Shown: positions 1-6,465 of the stretch, one piece after another
Numbering within the stretch: the first letter of the stretch is position 1
Layout of the letters: each line of letters opens with the position of its first letter
Origin: an uncultured Blautia sp.
GTDB taxonomy: Bacteria; Bacillota; Clostridia; Lachnospirales; Lachnospiraceae
DNA: 10,359 bases
Reading direction: 5' to 3'
Assembly: GCA_934437695.1 (NCBI GenBank)
Contig: CAKSAW010000032.1
Location: 1-10,359 of the forward strand
Notes under the pieces: model-generated
The model's input: only the letters and a program-made list of their open reading frames with translations
The model's database searches: none
What the model was told of the DNA's origin: nothing
Program-made: the position numbers and the translations under genes

Positions 1-837
1 GAAGCTATGCTGAATACTTCCTTTGACTGGAACGGAGCACGTGAGCCATACATCCTGGCTACAGAGAACGATGTTCTTAACGGACTTGGAATGATGTTCA
101 TGAAACTTCTTACAAACAGAGCACAGATCTTCGCTGATGTTCGTACATACTGGAGCCCGGAGGCTGTTAAGAAAGCTACAGGATATGATCTTGAAGGCGT
201 TGCTAAAGAAAACGGTGGATTCCTGCATCTGATCAACTCCGGTGCTGCATGCCTTGATGCTAATGCACGTGCTAAAGAAGCTGATGGAACACCGGTTATG
301 AAACAGTGGTGGGATATTACAGAAGAAGACCAGAAAGCAATCATGGAAAACACAGAATGGTGTATGGCTGATAACGGATACTTCCGTGGTGGCGGATACT
401 CCAGCCGTTATGAGACAGTTGCTCAGATGCCTGCAACAATGATCCGTCTTAACCTTGTGAAAGGACTTGGACCGGTTCTGCAGATTGCTGAAGGATGGAC
501 AGTAGCTCTTCCTGAAGAAGTATCTGATAAACTCTGGAAACGTACAGACTACACATGGCCATGTACATGGTTCGCTCCAAGATGTGATGGCAAAGAAGGA
601 CCGTTCAAGACAGCTTATGATGTAATGAACAACTGGGGTGCAAACCACGGTGCAATCTCCTACGGACACATCGGTGCAGACCTTATCACAATGTGCTCTA
701 TGCTGAGAATCCCGGTATCCATGCACAATGTTCCTGAGAAAGATATTTATCGTCCGGCAGCATGGAATGCATTCGGAATGGATAAAGAAGGTGCTGACTT
801 CAGAGCCTGCAAGAACTATGGACCTCTTTACAAATAA
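1..837 (+). CDS. fucI: L-fucose isomerase, C-terminal half (5' end outside window)
   Basis: This cytoplasmic, metal-dependent ketol-isomerase converts L-fucose to L-fuculose (the enzyme also accepts D-arabinose), the first committed step of fucose breakdown. The frame is open from base 1, so the true start lies upstream; about 278 codons remain of an enzyme that is about 590 residues in E. coli. Stretches that match E. coli FucI closely include [40 protein letters not shown], [19 protein letters not shown] and [10 protein letters not shown]. The three residues that line up with the recalled E. coli metal ligands Glu337, Asp361 and His528 are present: Glu at 64-66, Asp at 136-138 and His (in WGANHG) at 646-648. 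Their spacing fits after three small insertions, so the enzyme should be active. It ends in a double stop (TAA TAG) and is followed by a terminator hairpin. It converges on fucU. Identity is nearly certain. Confidence 0.97.
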   Translation, partial: EAMLNTSFDWNGAREPYILATENDVLNGLGMMFMKLLTNRAQIFADVRTYWSPEAVKKATGYDLEGVAKENGGFLHLINSGAACLDANARAKEADGTPVMKQWWDITEEDQKAIMENTEWCMADNGYFRGGGYSSRYETVAQMPATMIRLNLVKGLGPVLQIAEGWTVALPEEVSDKLWKRTDYTWPCTWFAPRCDGKEGPFKTAYDVMNNWGANHGAISYGHIGADLITMCSMLRIPVSMHNVPEKDIYRPAAWNAFGMDKEGADFRACKNYGPLYK

Positions 838-870
838 TAGAATAAATTAATAAAATGAAATAATAATAAT

Positions 871-933
871 AATAAATCCACTGTTTTATCAGCAAAATGC
901 GATAGACAGTGGATTTATTTTAAATTCTTTTTT
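871..933 (+). terminator. Rho-independent terminator after fucI
   Basis: A perfect 14-bp inverted repeat (871-884 with 906-919, core AAATCCACTG/CAGTGGATTT) encloses a 21-nt loop. The loop itself can form a short inner stem (888-894 with 898-903, one bulged base). The stem is followed by a U-rich stretch ending in six T at 928-933. Reading leftward on the minus strand, the same stem is followed by a TTATTATTATTATT-like stretch, so it may also stop transcription arriving from fucU. It lies 33 bases after the fucI stop. Confidence 0.85.
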
Positions 934-950
934 GAGTGGTTTTATATATA

Positions 951-990
951 ATAAATGCGGCACCTGCCGAATGACAGATGCCGCATTTAT
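951..990. terminator. Second hairpin in the fucI/fucU convergent gap, probable bidirectional terminator
   Basis: A 12-bp perfect inverted repeat (951-962 with 979-990) has the GC-rich core TGCGGCA/TGCCGCA. An extra CTG/CAG inner stem (964-966 with 975-977) follows one mismatch. Both flanks are AT-rich but neither has a long pure T run, so termination efficiency is uncertain. Its place between two converging genes suggests it serves fucU on the minus strand as well as any read-through from fucI. Confidence 0.6.
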
Positions 991-1031
991 GAATATATAT
1001 TATGTGTATGCGTGTGTATAGTATTTGAGGC

Positions 1032-1058
1032 GTTAATATTTACACTGTAAATATTAAC
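1032..1058. repeat. AT-rich 12-bp palindrome downstream of fucU
   Basis: This is a perfect inverted repeat, GTTAATATTTAC - ACT - GTAAATATTAAC (1032-1043 with 1047-1058). A smaller AATTGA/TCAATT repeat follows immediately (1059-1064 with 1068-1073). There is no GC core and no T run in either direction, so it is a poor terminator. It could be a protein-binding dyad, a transcript 3'-end structure, or an AT-rich coincidence. Confidence 0.5.
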
Positions 1059-1108
1059 AATTGATTGTCAATTATTATTTATTTGCGAAGAAAAGATAAA
1101 GATTAAAA

Positions 1109-1552
1109 TCAGTCGTTGATCACAACGCCTTTCTGAAGCATAATGTTTGCATACAGAGCTTTTTCACTTGTAGAGATAATGCAGTATGCAGTTTTAGCTT
1201 CATCATAGAATGCAAAACGCTCGATATTTCCAACAGCCTTATCGCCACGCTCATCATGTTTTGCTATGATTTCTTTGTAAGTATCCCAGATAGGTGTTTC
1301 TACAGTGTCACCAGGCATTACTTCCATAAGATTTACAGGATGTTCTACATATGTATCCAATGGGAAGAGCTTTAAGATTGCATCAAGGATTTCAGGTACG
1401 CCATGTCCGTCGCAACGGATTGTAATCGCATTTTTTCCCATAGACTCAACCGGGAAGTTGCCGTCTGCGATAACAAGGCGGTCGCTGTGGCCCATTTCAC
1501 ATAAAACCTTGAGTAATTCCGGTGATAAAATTTCAGGAATTCCTTTTAACAT
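1109..1552 (-). CDS. fucU: L-fucose mutarotase, RbsD/FucU family
   Basis: FucU interconverts the alpha and beta anomers of L-fucose so that FucI receives its preferred form; the protein is cytoplasmic and oligomeric. The product is 147 residues from the start chosen here, close to E. coli FucU (140). It carries the family landmarks LSPELLKVL, EMGHSD with the conserved His, IRCDGHGVPEILDAIL, LFPLDTYVE, the ERFAFYDEAKTA block and the C-terminal YANIMLQKGV. Where E. coli has an Asp-Ala-His triplet this protein has ADGNFP, with Asn as in the mammalian enzyme (recalled). ATG at 1550-1552 is preferred because the AGGAG at 1562-1566 lies 9 nt upstream; the earlier ATG at 1556-1558 would add two residues but leaves only 3 nt. 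The gene is single and runs opposite to fucI and to the regulator operon. RbsD (D-ribose pyranase) is the other family member, but the C-terminal block and neighbouring fucI favour FucU. Confidence 0.92.
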   Translation of the reverse strand: MLKGIPEILSPELLKVLCEMGHSDRLVIADGNFPVESMGKNAITIRCDGHGVPEILDAILKLFPLDTYVEHPVNLMEVMPGDTVETPIWDTYKEIIAKHDERGDKAVGNIERFAFYDEAKTAYCIISTSEKALYANIMLQKGVVIND

Positions 1553-1561
1553 ATTCATATT

Positions 1562-1566
1562 CTCCT
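1562..1566 (-). promoter_or_regulatory. Ribosome binding site of fucU
   Basis: AGGAG read on the minus strand. It sits 3 nt from the first ATG (1556-1558) and 9 nt from the second in-frame ATG (1550-1552), so it argues for the second as the true start. Confidence 0.7.
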
Positions 1567-1650
1567 TTCAAAAAAGAATTTCCACAGATAAAAATCTATG
1601 TAACATCTATAGAATAGTTTAGTAGGACAAATAAGATTAATCAAGGCAAT

Positions 1651-1673
1651 ATTTTACAGAAAAAGTGTAAATT
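1651..1673. repeat. TTTACA-N7-TGTAAA dyad in the fucU/regulator divergent gap
   Basis: TTTACA (1653-1658) and TGTAAA (1666-1671) form an inverted repeat with a 7-nt AG-rich spacer, in the shared upstream region about 95 bp from the fucU start and 75 bp before the regulator promoter. The layout fits an operator for either direction. The half-sites equal those at 1039-1051. In AT-rich DNA this could be chance. Confidence 0.3.
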
Positions 1674-1745
1674 TTTATGCTTTTGCCGGATAGGGGGAAG
1701 GGTTATTCAGAATGGGGAGAACAGTGTCATTTCAATTATGTAAGG

Positions 1746-1774
1746 TTCACAAAATCTTATAAATATGGTATTAT
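1746..1774 (+). promoter_or_regulatory. Sigma-70-type promoter of the sensor/regulator operon
   Basis: A -35 box TTCACA (1746-1751, 5 of 6 to consensus) is followed by exactly 17 nt and a -10 box TATTAT (1769-1774, 5 of 6). An extended -10 TG is present at 1766-1767. Transcription would start near 1781, leaving about 93 nt of leader before the regulator start at 1874. This is the best promoter in the window. Confidence 0.75.
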
Positions 1775-1780
1775 ATTAAC

Positions 1781-1873
1781 ATCAGATAACAGAGGATGCA
1801 GCGAGTATCTGAAGGATTATGAGGCATTGAAATGCGGGGCAATGCCAAAGCTAATGGGGGATAAAAATTTAAT
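1781..1873 (+). other. Structured 5' leader of the regulator operon
   Basis: The predicted leader opens with a 7-bp hairpin (TCAGATA 1782-1788 with TATCTGA 1806-1812, 17-nt loop). A second hairpin of 6 bp follows (GGCATT 1823-1828 with AATGCC 1841-1846). A GGGGG stretch (1856-1860) 13 nt before the ATG is the only ribosome-site candidate, and it is weak and far. No riboswitch class is recognised. The rest of the 321-bp gap between fucU and the regulator holds the fucU ribosome site, the TTTACA dyad and the promoter; no further gene is seen. No convincing fucU promoter could be picked. Confidence 0.4.
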
Positions 1874-3493
1874 ATGTACAAGATATTATTGGTGGATGAT
1901 GAAATCCTGGTCAGGGATGCGATCAGGGAGAACATTGACTGGAAAGGTCTGGACTGCGAGCTTGTGGGGGATTGTGAAAATGGCAGACAGGCTGTAGAAT
2001 TTATTCAGACGCATGAAGTGGATATTGTATTGACAGATATCTGTATGCCATATATGGATGGTATGGAGCTGAGTGAATTTCTTCATGATAACTATCCGGA
2101 TATTCTTATTGTGATATTCAGTGGTTTTGGAGAATTTGAATATGCGAAAAAAGCAATACGCTATAATGTGAGCGAATATATGCTTAAACCTGTCACTGCA
2201 TCTGAACTGACAAAGGTGATACGGAATATGAAAGAGAAACTGGATTCCAGAAAGAAAGAACAAAGGAAAATGGAATCTCTTGCACAAGCTTCTCAGGATT
2301 ATCATAAAAATGCAGACATTATTAGGTCAAAGGCACTGGAAACTCTTGTGAACTGTACCAGAGACGTACAGGTAAGTCTTCAGGAACTGAAGAAGCTGGG
2401 AATTTGTTTTGACTGTTCCAGTTACAGAGTGGCTGTTTTTGATATGGATACCTATTCGGAATTATATCAGGTTGATATGAATAAACAACAGGAAAGTGCA
2501 TTGATGGCATTTGTACTTTTTAATGTAAGCAATGAAATTTTAACAAAAGAGAAGGCTGGTGTTGCATATCAGGAAGGCAGCAATCGTGTCTGTATTATAT
2601 TTACAGGCAACAAGTCAAGAGAATTTGGTGCAAAAATACATAGTATCTGTCAGGAAATTCAGCAGAAAGTAAAAGAAGTAATAGGGATTGAGACATCTAT
2701 AGGGATCGGAAGCTGGGTCAGATCTCCTCAGGATCTGATTTATTCCTATAAACTTGCTGAGAAAGCTCTCCGTTATCGATATCTTCTGGGCGGTAGTCTT
2801 CTTTTTGATATGGAAGAGAAGAAAACTGACAACAGTATCAATATTGTAAGAGAACTGGAAATTCTGACGGATGAGATGAAGGCAGGAAACAGACAGAAGG
2901 TAACTGAAATTCTGGAGGAGATAGAGAATGAGATAAAGGGTGCGCTGGTAGAGAAAAGTTATGCCTGTATTTATCTTCAACAGGTGATCCGTGCCATCGG
3001 AAATACCTGTCAGTCTTTGAGTGATGATCCTGAGGAAGTCATTGCTCAGAGAGAGAAGCTTCTGAAAGATGTTTCCCAGGCAAAAACTTTTGACAATGCA
3101 GCTGTACTTGTAAAGCAATATGCTGGAAATGTATTTGAATCCCTTCAGGATCTTAACAGTTCCAGTGGACAGAGACAGGGAATGCTTGCAATGGATTATA
3201 TCCAGAATAATTATATGGATACAAACCTCAGCCTGAACAGCATCTGTTCTTATCTTAATATCAGTACCAGTTATTTCAGCACTATTTTTAAGGAGATGAC
3301 AGGGGAGACATTTATTGAGGTACTTACCAGGACCAGGATGGAGAAAGCTAAGGAGCTGCTGGAAAATACAACAATGAAGAATTATGAGATTGCTGAGAAA
3401 GTGGGATTTTCGGATCCCCATTATTTTGGGATCTCCTTTAAAAAGATGACAGGAAAAACGCCTACCGAATATGCAAGGGAGAAACGTCGATGA
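1874..3493 (+). CDS. YesN-type response regulator: receiver + AraC-family DNA-binding domain
   Basis: This is a cytoplasmic transcription regulator, activated by phosphorylation from the kinase encoded next to it. Residues 1-120 form a receiver domain with the acidic pair Asp8-Asp9, phospho-acceptor Asp55 in VLTDICMP, switch residue Ser83 and Lys105 in the LKP motif. A charged helical linker follows (about 115-145), then a middle region of the type common in YesN proteins that resembles a degenerate GGDEF fold (about residues 160-312, IGIGSW near 277). The C-terminal 100 residues are an AraC/HTH_18 domain with two helix-turn-helices (about 453-478 and 503-528, the second holding EIAEKVGFSDPHYFGISFKK). 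At 539 residues it has the usual YesN length. The start fits the conserved MYKILLVDDE opening although its ribosome site is weak. Its stop overlaps the kinase start as ATGA. Likely targets are the downstream transporter operon and possibly fucU or its own operon; this is inference from position. Confidence 0.95.
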   Translation: MYKILLVDDEILVRDAIRENIDWKGLDCELVGDCENGRQAVEFIQTHEVDIVLTDICMPYMDGMELSEFLHDNYPDILIVIFSGFGEFEYAKKAIRYNVSEYMLKPVTASELTKVIRNMKEKLDSRKKEQRKMESLAQASQDYHKNADIIRSKALETLVNCTRDVQVSLQELKKLGICFDCSSYRVAVFDMDTYSELYQVDMNKQQESALMAFVLFNVSNEILTKEKAGVAYQEGSNRVCIIFTGNKSREFGAKIHSICQEIQQKVKEVIGIETSIGIGSWVRSPQDLIYSYKLAEKALRYRYLLGGSLLFDMEEKKTDNSINIVRELEILTDEMKAGNRQKVTEILEEIENEIKGALVEKSYACIYLQQVIRAIGNTCQSLSDDPEEVIAQREKLLKDVSQAKTFDNAAVLVKQYAGNVFESLQDLNSSSGQRQGMLAMDYIQNNYMDTNLSLNSICSYLNISTSYFSTIFKEMTGETFIEVLTRTRMEKAKELLENTTMKNYEIAEKVGFSDPHYFGISFKKMTGKTPTEYAREKRR

Positions 3494-5316
3494 AGGGGAG
3501 TGGAATGACCGGAAGGATTCCTTCAAAATTTAAAAGTATCCAGAGCTCGATCTTCTGTGCAGTTTCAATCCTGGTATTAAGTGCAGTTCTGGTTGTGACA
3601 CTGGTATCTCTTCGATATACGAATTCCTCAATTTATGAGAATTCTGTTATGTATACACAAACGATCATTAAACAGCTGAATCAGAATATAGATTCATATA
3701 TCAGTTATATGGATAATATTGCATCTGTGATTGCAGGAAGCGGAGATGCCTATAAATATCTGTACAGAGAGAATGTACATGGTTCCACAGAGGACGAGAA
3801 TTACAGTGCTTACAGGCAGCGCCTGGTGGAGCAGTTTAAGACCATCCTGAAAGGAAGGGATGATATCAGAAATATCGGAATTGTCCGGGCGGATAAGAAC
3901 AGTCCGTCTTTATTTGACAATGGAGTATCTGTGAGAAATGCATATTTGGATCTTAATACACAGGCATGGTATGCAGACGCAGTGGGAAAATACGATCAGT
4001 ATAATCTCACATCTTCTCATGTGCAGAATGTGATAAAGGGTGAAAGACCATGGGTGATCACACTCAGCAGAGGAATCCGCAATTATACAGGAACAACAGC
4101 AGATGACGGAGTTGTTTTTCTGGATCTGAACTACAGTGCCATCAGTGAGCTTTGTGCACAGAGCAGTATGGGCGATAAGGGTTATGTTTTTATTCTTGAT
4201 CAGGATGGAAATATTGTTTATCATCCCAGACAACAGCAGCTTTATAATGAATTGCAGACAGAGAATATTTCTCTTGTTATGAATGCAGGATCAGATATTG
4301 TAACTGTGGGAAAGGGAGATGATGAAAAAATTTATGCACTGTCTCATTCTGAAATCACAGGATGGACGATCGTAGGATGTATGAATATGTCTGAACTTCT
4401 CAGAAACAGCAGACAGACAAGAAGTATCTATGTACTTGTGGCATTGGGGCTGATCATTGTAGCACTTCTGATCTCAAGTGCGATCGCCCGTAATATTACA
4501 ATGCCGATCCAGAAGCTTCGTGATTCCATGAAAAGTGTTCAGAAGGGGAATTTTGATATTGAAGATATTGAAGTACTCACAGACAATGAAATAGGAAGTC
4601 TTACCCGGTCATTTAATGTGATGACCCACAGGATCCGTGAGCTGATGGAACAAAATATACAGGAGCAGGAACAGAAACGAAAAATAGAATTGAAAGCACT
4701 TCAGTCTCAGATTAATCCACATTTTCTGTATAATACACTGGATTCTATTATATGGATGGCTGAGGGAAAGAAGAATGAAGAAGTGGTAGTTATGACAGCT
4801 TCTCTTGCAAGACTGCTCAGGCAGAGCATCAGTAATGAGGATGAGCTTGTTACGATCGGGAAGGAAGTTGAATATGTGAGAAGTTATCTTACCATCCAGA
4901 AAATGCGTTATAAGGATAAGCTGGAGTTTGAGATAGAGGTGGAACCGTGTATTGCCCATGTTCCGATCATTCGTCTTGTATTGCAGCCAATCGTGGAGAA
5001 TGCGATCTATCATGGACTGAAGTATAAGGACAGTAAGGGACTTCTTAAAGTTCATGGATATATGAAAGGTGAGAATGTGGTAATTGATATCATAGATGAT
5101 GGTGTGGGCATGGATGAGGAGACTCTGAAACATATTTATGATAAGCATAAGGTCAATTACCGTTCCAACGGAGTAGGTGTTTACAATGTGCAGCAGCGTC
5201 TGGTTTTATATTATGGAAAAGATTACGGTATTATCTATCACAGCGAGAAAGGAAAGGGAACCACAGCTTCTGTTGTAATTCCCGGAATGCAGGAGGGATC
5301 CCATGAAAGGTCATAA
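3490..5316 (+). CDS. YesM-type sensor histidine kinase (dCACHE-HAMP-His_kinase-HATPase)
   Basis: This membrane sensor kinase should phosphorylate the regulator encoded just upstream. A short cytoplasmic N-terminus leads to a first membrane helix (about residues 20-41). A large extracytoplasmic region (about 45-310) with double-CACHE features follows (RPWVITLSRGI, GVVFLDLNY, GYVFILDQDGNIVYHP), then a second membrane helix (about 313-335). Next come a HAMP linker (about 335-387), the His_kinase domain with phospho-accepting His411 in the NPHFLYN motif, and an ATPase domain with N-box PIVENAIYHG (Asn504), DDGVGMD (536-542) and NGVGVYNVQQRL (560-571). All catalytic motifs are intact, and 608 residues is normal for YesM/LytS-like kinases. 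The ATG at 3490 has AGGGAG 8 nt upstream. A second in-frame ATG at 3505 also has a good site (AAGGGG, 6 nt) and would remove five residues. Translational coupling through the ATGA overlap favours the first. The 3' end overlaps the binding-protein gene by 14 bp. Confidence 0.95.
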   Translation: MKGSGMTGRIPSKFKSIQSSIFCAVSILVLSAVLVVTLVSLRYTNSSIYENSVMYTQTIIKQLNQNIDSYISYMDNIASVIAGSGDAYKYLYRENVHGSTEDENYSAYRQRLVEQFKTILKGRDDIRNIGIVRADKNSPSLFDNGVSVRNAYLDLNTQAWYADAVGKYDQYNLTSSHVQNVIKGERPWVITLSRGIRNYTGTTADDGVVFLDLNYSAISELCAQSSMGDKGYVFILDQDGNIVYHPRQQQLYNELQTENISLVMNAGSDIVTVGKGDDEKIYALSHSEITGWTIVGCMNMSELLRNSRQTRSIYVLVALGLIIVALLISSAIARNITMPIQKLRDSMKSVQKGNFDIEDIEVLTDNEIGSLTRSFNVMTHRIRELMEQNIQEQEQKRKIELKALQSQINPHFLYNTLDSIIWMAEGKKNEEVVVMTASLARLLRQSISNEDELVTIGKEVEYVRSYLTIQKMRYKDKLEFEIEVEPCIAHVPIIRLVLQPIVENAIYHGLKYKDSKGLLKVHGYMKGENVVIDIIDDGVGMDEETLKHIYDKHKVNYRSNGVGVYNVQQRLVLYYGKDYGIIYHSEKGKGTTASVVIPGMQEGSHERS

Positions 5317-6280
5317 AAAAGTTTTTATAATGGCTGTTATCCTTATAGCGGCATCAGTGGTGATTTTTATTGGACTTTTGAAACCTGAGGCCACCCAGAC
5401 TAGAAAATGTTCTCTTATTTATATTCCTAAGATCAGAGATGATACAAATGATTTCTGGACCTCAGTAATATCAGGATGCAGGATGGCAGCAGAGGAATAT
5501 GAATCAGAACTTGAGATCATGGCGCCTGATAAAGAAGAGAATGTGGAGGAGCAGAACAGGCTTCTGAGAGCAGCAATAGAGAAGAAGCCGGATGCGATTC
5601 TTTTTTCCCCGTCCAGTATGAATGCATCTGATGAACTTCTGAAAGAAGCTAAGGATAAGGGGATACGCATTACTTATATTGATTCTTATACAAAAGAAGA
5701 TCTGCAGGATCTGACTGTTGCCACAGATAATGTGAATGCAGGAAGGATGATGGGAGAATATGCCAGGACATTGCTTGATAAGGACTCAAAGATTGCTATT
5801 GTAAGTCATGTAAAGGGTGTTTCTACAGCTGTTGAGAGAGAACAGGGATTTCGGGAAGGTCTTGGTGACTATGCTGAAAATATAGTGGAAACTGTTTACT
5901 GTAATTCGCTTTATGAGAAATCCTATGAACTGGCACAGAAACTGATGGAAAAATACCCTGATCTGGAGATGATCGCAGGAATGAACGAATATTCTGCAGT
6001 CGGCGTGGGAAGGGCTGTCAGCGACGCAGGAGTGAAGGATAGAATTGATGTAGTCGGTGTGGACTGTTCCCAGGAAGCGATAAATCTTATGGAAATGGGA
6101 GTTTATAAGGGAATCATTGTGCAGAAAGCATTTCGAATGGGTTATATAGGAGTGGAAGAAACCATACATATGCTTAATGGGGACGCAGTGGAAAAGAATA
6201 TTGATTCAGGATGTGAACTGGTCACACCTGAGAATATGTATGACAGTGATATTGAGAGACTGATCTTTCCGTTTGGCTGA
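5303..6280 (+). CDS. Membrane-tethered sugar-binding protein (Peripla_BP_4 / LacI-type fold), probable sensor partner
   Basis: The protein is 325 residues. A single N-terminal hydrophobic segment (residues 7-26) after a Lys-rich start is followed by a complete two-lobe sugar-binding domain of the ribose/galactose-binding class (about 37-325). Landmarks are FWTSVISGCRMAAEEY, the PDAILFSPSS strand, ITYIDSY, the VATDNVNAGRMMGEYA block, KIAIVSHVKG..TAVEREQGFREGL and VVGVDCSQEAI. No lipobox Cys and no clear signal-peptidase site follow the hydrophobic stretch, so it probably stays as a signal anchor with the binding domain outside. AGGAGG at 5291-5296 lies 6 nt before the ATG. The gene overlaps the kinase by 14 bp and is cut off from the transporter by a strong terminator. 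This suggests it feeds ligand status to the kinase rather than to the permease, as described for XylFII-LytS. The ligand is unknown; L-fucose or a related sugar is a guess from the neighbours. Confidence 0.88.
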   Translation: MKGHKKVFIMAVILIAASVVIFIGLLKPEATQTRKCSLIYIPKIRDDTNDFWTSVISGCRMAAEEYESELEIMAPDKEENVEEQNRLLRAAIEKKPDAILFSPSSMNASDELLKEAKDKGIRITYIDSYTKEDLQDLTVATDNVNAGRMMGEYARTLLDKDSKIAIVSHVKGVSTAVEREQGFREGLGDYAENIVETVYCNSLYEKSYELAQKLMEKYPDLEMIAGMNEYSAVGVGRAVSDAGVKDRIDVVGVDCSQEAINLMEMGVYKGIIVQKAFRMGYIGVEETIHMLNGDAVEKNIDSGCELVTPENMYDSDIERLIFPFG

Positions 6281-6324
6281 CTGACGCATTGAGATGGCTG
6301 CGTAATATTAAGAATAAAAGAAAC

Positions 6325-6376
6325 AAAAAGGTTAAATATTTCCGGACACAGGACAGGAAATATTTAACCTTTTTTT
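6325..6376 (+). terminator. Strong intrinsic terminator after the sensor operon
   Basis: A 19-bp perfect inverted repeat (6325-6343 with 6356-6374, core GGTTAAATATTTCC) encloses a 12-nt loop. The 3' arm runs into seven T at 6370-6376. It begins 44 bp after the binding-protein stop and about 90 bp before the permease start, so it separates the sensory operon from the transporter operon. Confidence 0.9.
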
Positions 6377-6450
6377 GGAAGATATTTCATTACAATTATT
6401 CGACAGGTAAGGTAAGATATAGAAAGAAAAGAGAAATACAAAGAAACGTA
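6377..6450 (+). promoter_or_regulatory. Presumed promoter region of the transporter operon (no clear boxes)
   Basis: The 74 bp between the terminator and the permease ribosome site must hold the transporter promoter if transcription starts afresh. The best candidate is weak: ATTACA (6389-6394) - 18 nt - TAAGAT (6413-6418), four of six matches each. A poor core promoter would fit a gene set that needs an activator such as the upstream AraC-type regulator. No convincing direct repeat for activator binding was found by eye. Confidence 0.25.
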
Positions 6451-6456
6451 AGGAGG
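6451..6456 (+). promoter_or_regulatory. Ribosome binding site that fixes a TTG start for the first permease
   Basis: A full AGGAGG lies 9 nt before TTG at 6466-6468, which is in frame with the permease. No ATG is available nearby: the closest upstream in-frame ATG is at 6289, before the terminator. A GTG at 6457 overlaps the ribosome site itself. Confidence 0.8.
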
Positions 6457-6465
6457 GTGAAAGAC

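Noticed and set aside
1109..1552. D-ribose pyranase (RbsD) as identity of the mutarotase
   Set aside because: The RFAFY..A and C-terminal YANIMLQKGV blocks and the adjacent fucI fit FucU better.
1305..1622. Plus-strand open frame opposite fucU
   Set aside because: It is antisense to a well-conserved gene, with no ribosome site and no recognisable protein.
1677..1997. 106-codon plus-strand open frame ahead of the regulator
   Set aside because: It spans the predicted promoter and overlaps the regulator in another frame; the translation resembles no family and has no ribosome site.
2615..3526. 303-codon minus-strand open frame opposite the response regulator
   Set aside because: It is long but is the antisense shadow of the regulator; the product is rich in Ile, Leu, Phe, Cys and His with no domain, as expected for the complement of an AT-rich gene.
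5303..6280. LacI-family repressor
   Set aside because: The fold is shared, but the N-terminus is a membrane segment and there is no helix-turn-helix.
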